This document shows positions 56,253 through 64,000 of a stretch of DNA of 64,000 bases, one piece after another. Position 1 is the first letter of the stretch. Each line of letters begins with the position of its first letter. The notes below the pieces were generated by a model, which made no database searches, was not told where the DNA came from, and worked only from the letters and a program-made list of their open reading frames with translations. The stretch comes from Dolichospermum flos-aquae CCAP 1403/13F (GTDB lineage: Bacteria; Cyanobacteriota; Cyanobacteriia; Cyanobacteriales; Nostocaceae), in contig NZ_CP051206.1 of NCBI RefSeq assembly GCF_012516395.1, forward strand, positions 3,633,501-3,697,500, given 5' to 3'. The position numbers were made by a program, and so were the translations under genes.

Positions 56253-57014
56253 TTATGCTCGTTTTCTATGACGGCGGCTACCTGCAAATTCCTGTGGCTG
56301 AACAATTGTCATCACCTCTTCCCAAGCCACAGTCCGCACAGCCCTACTGAACACATTGGCCTGATAAACCAACTTATTCGTAATATCCAGCCCCGTCAAC
56401 CAACCACTACGGGGATGATAAGCGCCAGTATCAATATCTAACCAGCCCTGGCCCTGTGCCAAATTACCAGGAGCCACACCAGGTAAAGTAAAAGTTATAG
56501 TATGACCAACTATAATCAACTTATCTGCAAAATATGGTTTCTCTATCCGATGAAACTCATCCCTAATCCAGCATAATTCTTCCGCCGTCTGTTCTTGCAC
56601 ACTCTTTTCTGGATCAACACCTGCATGAGTTAACCAAAAATCTCCCAAATCTAAATATGTGGGCAAACTCTCAAACCAATCCAGATGTTGTTTAGGAATT
56701 GTTGCCGATTGGTAACTAGCAATAGTAGCCTGTCCTCCACTGTATAACCACGTTTGCATATTTGTGGACGAAGTATTCTTACCAGTCATGATATTTAATA
56801 ACATCTGCTCATGATTACCTAGCAAACAAGGGTAATCATTTTCTTTAACAAACTCAACTACTTGGGCGCTTTTTGGACCACGATCAATTAAGTCTCCCAA
56901 AAAATATACTTGATCCTCTGATGTAGGCGCTATTTTTGCCAACAGCAACATCAAACATTCATAGTGTCCATGCACATCACCAATAACAACCCTGCGTTGA
57001 CTAATTTCGCTCAT
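56253..57014 (-). CDS. PPP-family serine/threonine protein phosphatase
   Basis: 253 residues. All three metal-site motifs are present: GDVHGHYECL, GDLIDRGPKS and GNHEQM, with later His in VGHTI and THAGV. Related to bacterial PrpA/ApaH-like enzymes; could remove phosphate from Ser/Thr or Ap4A. Reads as an isolated gene convergent with the M48 protease (stops adjacent). Confidence 0.93.
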   Translation of the reverse strand: MSEISQRRVVIGDVHGHYECLMLLLAKIAPTSEDQVYFLGDLIDRGPKSAQVVEFVKENDYPCLLGNHEQMLLNIMTGKNTSSTNMQTWLYSGGQATIASYQSATIPKQHLDWFESLPTYLDLGDFWLTHAGVDPEKSVQEQTAEELCWIRDEFHRIEKPYFADKLIIVGHTITFTLPGVAPGNLAQGQGWLDIDTGAYHPRSGWLTGLDITNKLVYQANVFSRAVRTVAWEEVMTIVQPQEFAGSRRHRKRA

Positions 57015-57255
57015 TTGCTTCTAGCTTAAATAAATTAGCTGAATATTTCGACTAAACTTTGATTGGTCTAATTTTCGTTTAAAAGGTCAAGAAAACTTGA
57101 CTAAGTTATGATTTCTTTAATAATTATGTAGACATTTGGTTAACTTGCCAAGTTCCCATATAAATAATTACTAACACCCAAGACTCCTATCATACATGAA
57201 TTTTTATGCTTAAGTAGGCTCGTTCTCGGTAACAAAATATAACAAGCATCAGTTT

Positions 57256-58053
57256 TTAATAGACCTCTTGCAATAACCACAAACCACTATAAGTCATTCC
57301 CGAATCATCTGGTTGCACCAATAAAAAATGCAATCCCTGACTTAGCTGTTTTCGCTCTTGATATAACTTCCCAGCAGCAGTAACTTCCTCATCTGTAAAA
57401 GTCGCCAAAACCCACCTATCTAGCAAACCAGCTTCTAATACCAACCCATCAGGCGCACCACCGATATAGTTTAATGATACAGGATTATTTTCCTTTAACC
57501 ACTGCGCTAAACGCATAGATTTTCTTCCACCGTAAATCACTACACCAGGGATAGGTACTGTTGAAGCTAAACCCAGATTAATTGGTTTGAGAAAATCTGG
57601 TATTTGCAAAAAAGGAATTGGTCGTTCTGTAAACTCATCCACAATATCACCAGATGGAATCGTCGCAAACCGCCATTCTTCCCCCCAGAGATTTTCCGGT
57701 AATGGTAATGGAGGTAGTTTATCCACAGTTACAGGATATTGTTTTGCTGCTAACCATTGTTTTAGAGCCAAAGTTCTCCGAGTAGCTTCAACCTTAATAC
57801 CTAAATTATTTCCCGCAGTTGTGATTAAACTTAAAGACTGAGGACGAAATACTTGAATTACATCTGGTAACTTTTCCTGACCAGCTAATTGTAATTGTTG
57901 GGCGACCCAAGTAGAATTAGCCTGCGATTGGGGACAACTGGCTGTAAATTCAAAACTGCGAGTTGCATCACAAACTAATAGTTCCCATAACGTCTGCCCT
58001 TCAGCATTTCGTAGCGGACTACGATAAAAATCAGCCTGCCAAATCAGACTCAT
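57256..58053 (-). CDS. Tab2/Atab2-family RNA-binding protein
   Basis: 265 residues with start MSLIWQADFYRSPLRNAEGQ, the ELLVCDATRSFEFTASCPQSQ segment, VQVFRPQSLSLI-type core and C-terminal FTDEEVTAAGKLYQERKQLSQGLHFL (in parts). In Chlamydomonas and Arabidopsis, Tab2/Atab2 is needed for psaB mRNA translation; the cyanobacterial role is likely photosystem I related but inferred. Not close to psaAB here. Confidence 0.85.
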   Translation of the reverse strand: MSLIWQADFYRSPLRNAEGQTLWELLVCDATRSFEFTASCPQSQANSTWVAQQLQLAGQEKLPDVIQVFRPQSLSLITTAGNNLGIKVEATRRTLALKQWLAAKQYPVTVDKLPPLPLPENLWGEEWRFATIPSGDIVDEFTERPIPFLQIPDFLKPINLGLASTVPIPGVVIYGGRKSMRLAQWLKENNPVSLNYIGGAPDGLVLEAGLLDRWVLATFTDEEVTAAGKLYQERKQLSQGLHFLLVQPDDSGMTYSGLWLLQEVY

Positions 58054-58100
58054 TCCCTACTCCATAAAAATTAAATAACTCAAAACCGAATTTAGCAAGT

Positions 58101-59372
58101 TTACTTTTTAACTAAATTCCTGGCAAATTCTATCGCTGCTTCTACTGTAGAAATTTTCCCCTCAGCTTGAGCAACACCAACCTCCATTAATAATTCACCT
58201 ATCAATGGTGAAGCGGGAATGTTTAAAGCCATCATCATGTCTTTACCATTGAGTAAAGGAATAGGATGAGCAACTGCATCGTTTTTGTCAAGATAACGCT
58301 TGATTAAAGGTCCATAAGTAACAAACATACTTTCTTCAAACATTCCCTTAGCTACAATATCATTTGCTAAAGCTAATACCAACACAGCCGGAAATAAAAT
58401 TCCCATTTCCCGAAACAGAAAATACTGTTTTCGCAAAGGCATCTTTACCGCTTTTATTTCCGAAAATAGTCTTAATCCCGTTGTCACAGCCCGAATTTCT
58501 GCCCGACTATAGGTAAGTTCCTGTAATTCGATTTCGGCAATTTCTGGCTTTGAGTCAACCAGACAAGCAAGTTTAGCAGTAGCTAACCAAGAAGTTTTCA
58601 CAGTCTCCCGTACATAATTTGCTAATTCTTCTCCTAGTTGTTGCCAATTTTCACTAATTAAAGTATAAGCTTGATCAACAGCAGTTAACTTAATAAAACT
58701 TTCCTCAGTCGCGTTTTTAAAGAAACTAGTCAAAACACCATCTTTCCAAGCAGCATTTAGCCAAAATGTCCCTTGAGAATTTGCCAACAAATAACCAATT
58801 TCTACCCGTACTCGTTCCGCTGCCACTTGATTGATACTGTTTGCTAAACTGCGAATAGTTTCCTGAGTAGCTGGTTCAATAGTAAAACCAAGTTGAGCAG
58901 CTTGACGATAAGCCCGCATTAACCGCAAAGGATCATTTTGCAGATTTACAGGTGATATCATCCGTAATAGGCCAGATTTTATATCTTTATAGCCTTCCAG
59001 CGGATCAATAATTTCTTGAGTATGGGGATTATAAGCGATCGCATTAATAGTAAAATCCCTTCTATGTAAATCCGTAATTAAACTTTCTCCCTCCTGTTGA
59101 GCAAAATCAGCCGTAGCATGAGGAAACACCACACGGGCAATTTGTCTTTCGGCATCAAGTAACACAAAACCAGCTTGATAACGTTGAGCAATCTTTCTCG
59201 CTACCTTCACCGCATCCGCTGGGATAATAAAATCTAAATCCACATATTCCCGCACCCTACCCAAAATCGCATCACGCACCGCACCACCCACCATATAAAC
59301 AGGTTGTGGCAAATATTCCAGACTAAAAGGCCAATTTTTGGCAGCGAGACGAGAAACAACTAATTCATCCAT
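58101..59372 (-). CDS. CCA tRNA nucleotidyltransferase/poly(A) polymerase family protein
   Basis: 423 residues from the ATG at 59372; an earlier start at 59399 is open but not family-like. Nucleotidyltransferase fold: YMVGGAVRDAILGR, DLDFIIPADAV (catalytic Asp pair), then RRDFTINAIAYNP and DPLRLMRAYRQA. It would add CCA to tRNA ends (or act as A-adding half). The non-CCA-encoded tRNA-Val in this window fits the need for it. Confidence 0.88.
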   Translation of the reverse strand: MDELVVSRLAAKNWPFSLEYLPQPVYMVGGAVRDAILGRVREYVDLDFIIPADAVKVARKIAQRYQAGFVLLDAERQIARVVFPHATADFAQQEGESLITDLHRRDFTINAIAYNPHTQEIIDPLEGYKDIKSGLLRMISPVNLQNDPLRLMRAYRQAAQLGFTIEPATQETIRSLANSINQVAAERVRVEIGYLLANSQGTFWLNAAWKDGVLTSFFKNATEESFIKLTAVDQAYTLISENWQQLGEELANYVRETVKTSWLATAKLACLVDSKPEIAEIELQELTYSRAEIRAVTTGLRLFSEIKAVKMPLRKQYFLFREMGILFPAVLVLALANDIVAKGMFEESMFVTYGPLIKRYLDKNDAVAHPIPLLNGKDMMMALNIPASPLIGELLMEVGVAQAEGKISTVEAAIEFARNLVKK

Positions 59373-59458
59373 GATCATAAAAATCAACCTAGTAACCAAT
59401 GCCGATTATTTTGCATTAAGCTACATTAACTATAAAGCTTCCCAAAGTTGGTTCTATT

Positions 59459-59707
59459 ATGTGTATTTGCGTGAATTGCCACTATGTAGACCGCTGCGTC
59501 ACCTACAACGCCGTAGAAACCCAGCACCAACAGCCTCACCTGACAGAAACACCAGATTTTGACCCCAACGAACCTGCCATCAACGTCAATATTCGCACAC
59601 AAGGCGAAATCATTGAAATGGAATGGGATGTTGTCGGTTGTCTCAGCTTCAAATCAGAAATAGGTAAATGGTCCAAATTACGTCCAGGTGAATTAGTCCC
59701 GACATAA
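59459..59707 (+). CDS. ycf34: Ycf34
   Basis: 82 residues, start MCICVNCHYVDRC with four cysteines (Cys2, 4, 7, 13), probable iron-sulfur or zinc binding. The rest (DFDPNEPAINVNIRTQG; WDVVGCLSFKSEIGKW) is the conserved Ycf34 body. In Synechocystis it binds an Fe-S cluster and helps photosynthetic electron transport. Divergent from the CCA-type gene. Confidence 0.92.
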   Translation: MCICVNCHYVDRCVTYNAVETQHQQPHLTETPDFDPNEPAINVNIRTQGEIIEMEWDVVGCLSFKSEIGKWSKLRPGELVPT

Positions 59708-59838
59708 CTGAGAGTAGTTTCTGAAATGTTGCTGAATATTCACACTCGAAATCAGCAACACCGATTCTTATTCATTTTTTCCCCTCCAATCCTTAATTTT
59801 GCTGTATTATTTATCAGAAAAATATATTTGCATTTACT

Positions 59839-60510
59839 TTGACAAACATAATCAAGCACCTCTCATCGAATAAATATGCTTTAGCATTGCATACCACCAC
59901 ACCAGAACTCGGTTTAGCAATTAGCAACTTTACAGATTATCCCCAATCTCAAGTTTGGAACTTAGGACGTGACTTATCCAGTCATATCCATAAATACCTA
60001 ATTGAAGTGATTAAACCACGAACCTGGGCAGACCTAGAATTTATCGCCGTAGCCCAAGGTCCTGGTGGTTTTACAGGAACTCGCATTGGAGTTGTCACCG
60101 CGCGGACACTAGCACAACAGCTAAACATTCCAGTATTTACAGTTTCCACCCTAGCCGCATTAGCTTGGCAAGCCCATAAAGCCCAAAAAAATTGCCAACA
60201 GCCAATAATTGCCGTAGAAATGCCAGCACAGAGGGGACAAGTTTTTGGTGCTGTTTATCAACCCAACCCTGATAATTCTGGCATTACTGCTCTATTACCA
60301 GATACAGTATTCACCCCAACCGCATGGCAAGAAACCCTAGCAGTCCAATCTTCTGAGCATACAAGTTATCAATTAATTTCCGCCACATCCCAGTTAGCAG
60401 CAACCGTTAACAGTATTTTGGAATTAGCATATTTAGATTGGCAGCACGGAAAAAATCCCCATTGGTCTGAGGCTCTTCCTTATTATGGACAACATCCTGT
60501 AGATATTTGA
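59839..60510 (+). CDS. tsaB: tRNA threonylcarbamoyladenosine biosynthesis protein TsaB
   Basis: 223 residues from a TTG; no better ATG exists. YeaZ-type fold: YALALHTTTPELGLAI, FIAVAQGPGGFTGTRIGV, and TLAALAWQAHKA. It forms the TsaD-TsaB-TsaE complex for the t6A modification at position 37 of ANN-reading tRNAs. The last gene before the rrn operon, with 280 bp of promoter and leader between. Confidence 0.9.
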   Translation: MTNIIKHLSSNKYALALHTTTPELGLAISNFTDYPQSQVWNLGRDLSSHIHKYLIEVIKPRTWADLEFIAVAQGPGGFTGTRIGVVTARTLAQQLNIPVFTVSTLAALAWQAHKAQKNCQQPIIAVEMPAQRGQVFGAVYQPNPDNSGITALLPDTVFTPTAWQETLAVQSSEHTSYQLISATSQLAATVNSILELAYLDWQHGKNPHWSEALPYYGQHPVDI

Positions 60511-60605
60511 TGATTATCGAAATCCTCCTAATCCTTACCAAATAAAGCTTATAGCTCAAAATAAGCATTAAATTTCCCCTCCCAAAAAAATATTTTCCAA
60601 ACCCC

Positions 60606-60634
60606 TTGACAGGAAAAGGAAGGATTGCTATATT
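60606..60634 (+). promoter_or_regulatory. rrn operon promoter
   Basis: -35 ttgaca at 60606-60611, 17-bp spacer, -10 tatatt at 60629-60634. It is a near-consensus sigma-70 promoter about 150 bp upstream of the 16S start. Strong match for the operon promoter. Confidence 0.88.
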
Positions 60635-60642
60635 AGGTAAGT

Positions 60643-60668
60643 GCCGGGAAGAGAAAACAACTCCCGGC
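60643..60668 (+). other. Hairpin in the rrn leader
   Basis: 7-bp stem gccggga/tcccggc with a 12-nt loop, just after the predicted transcription start. It probably stabilises the nascent leader. Confidence 0.7.
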
Positions 60669-60787
60669 AACTGAACCGAGAAAAAATAATACTTTGAAAG
60701 AATAGATTAAACCAATCCTCGTCGTGAAGATAATTTAAAGAGGATTCGAGATTTTAACTAATTTCGGAGCCGACAAACTCGAAAGAA

Positions 60788-62277
<1,490 letters not shown>

Positions 62278-62569
62278 AGGGAGACCTAATCCATTTAGAA
62301 CTTGAAAGCAATGAAAATTGCTAATAGAGCCTAAATTGGTCTAACCTAGGTCGGTCGAGATTGGGATAAATCTTTCAAAGTATTATTTTGGCTTAGGTCA
62401 AAAACTGAATCTGAGATCATAACTGAATCAAAGTCAGCACCTAACAAATTAAGTTAGAATGCTGGGTTAAATTCCAGCCAGAACCTTGAAAACTGCATAA
62501 GAGAACGAGAATTAGCAGCGCAGACGTGAAACATGAGAATGTTTCATCAAAGCAGACAAAAAGAAATGT
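62278..62569 (+). other. 16S-23S internal transcribed spacer, no tRNA genes
   Basis: About 290 nt. D1-D1' pairing (gacctaat / aggtc), a box-B-like hairpin near gaaacatgagaatgtttc, and box A element gaaccttgaaaactgcat occur, as in cyanobacterial spacers. No tRNA-Ile or tRNA-Ala cloverleaf was found. Nostocales commonly have both tRNA-less and tRNA-containing rrn operons. Confidence 0.88.

Positions 62570-64000
<1,431 letters not shown>

Noticed and set aside
60407..60670. 87-codon frame antisense to tsaB and the rrn promoter
   Set aside because: Overlaps a near-consensus promoter; no homology.

Overview
The window comes from a filamentous, probably heterocyst-forming cyanobacterium of the order Nostocales (Anabaena/Dolichospermum/Aphanizomenon type); genus is an inference. 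Evidence: psaA/psaB, petL, kaiABC with a KaiA lacking the receiver domain, Ycf20/Ycf34/Tab2 genes, many HIP1 octamers (gcgatcgc), heptamer-type short tandem repeats, AT-rich DNA, and an rrn operon with cyanobacterial 16S and a tRNA-less spacer. Most genes are chromosomal housekeeping genes, interrupted by accessory patches full of small repeats.

Layout. 1-7.9 kb: Nudix hydrolase, malQ, RodZ-like protein, pseudouridine synthase, DUF2993 protein, cdsA, cbiT and a Ser/Thr kinase. 7.9-12.5 kb: psaB and psaA on the minus strand, transcribed psaA then psaB. 13-17.7 kb: a lipoprotein with a Pro-rich repeat tail, glutaminase, a small secreted Cys protein, aroB, a structured repeat directly upstream of aroB, and the 30-residue petL. 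17.8-22.3 kb is accessory: a VapBC-like pair, decayed gene fragments, an operon of an unknown 165-aa protein plus a TIR-GUN4 fusion, a MITE-like repeat, and an aspartic-protease-like pair. 22.3-31 kb: bioB, GNAT, DUF6671 protein, TumE/TumA-like and HicBA pairs, selO, glycerate kinase, ycf20, a lipoprotein and a GT39-like glycosyltransferase. 32-33.5 kb is an 18-unit tandem array of exact 80- and 90-bp units. 33.5-44.4 kb: hybrid histidine kinase, kaiABC, TolC-like porin, two cyanobacterial hypotheticals and the PSII S4 protein.

44.4-46.2 kb holds tRNA-Val(GAC), followed 8 bp later by what looks like the left end of a type V-K CRISPR-associated transposon, then relics of a type I restriction locus (hsdM 5' end, an intact 290-aa gene, hsdR 3' end). 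46.8-49.8 kb: queE and queD, with an IS605-type element (tnpA and tnpB divergent) inserted at the 3' end of queD. 49.8-60.5 kb: ankyrin-repeat protein, DUF4079 and DUF1997 proteins, a second copy of the structured repeat, a lysozyme-like protein, membrane proteins, an M48 protease, a PPP phosphatase, Tab2-like protein, a CCA-type nucleotidyltransferase, ycf34 and tsaB. 60.6 kb to the end: rrn promoter, 16S rRNA, ITS and the 5' part of 23S rRNA.

Genes that work together: psaA, psaB and the Tab2-like factor (photosystem I); kaiA, kaiB and kaiC (clock); queE and queD (7-deazaguanine); four small toxin-antitoxin-like pairs; and the TIR-GUN4 operon, the best candidate for an undescribed defence or signalling module. 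No search was run; family names rest on motifs read by eye.
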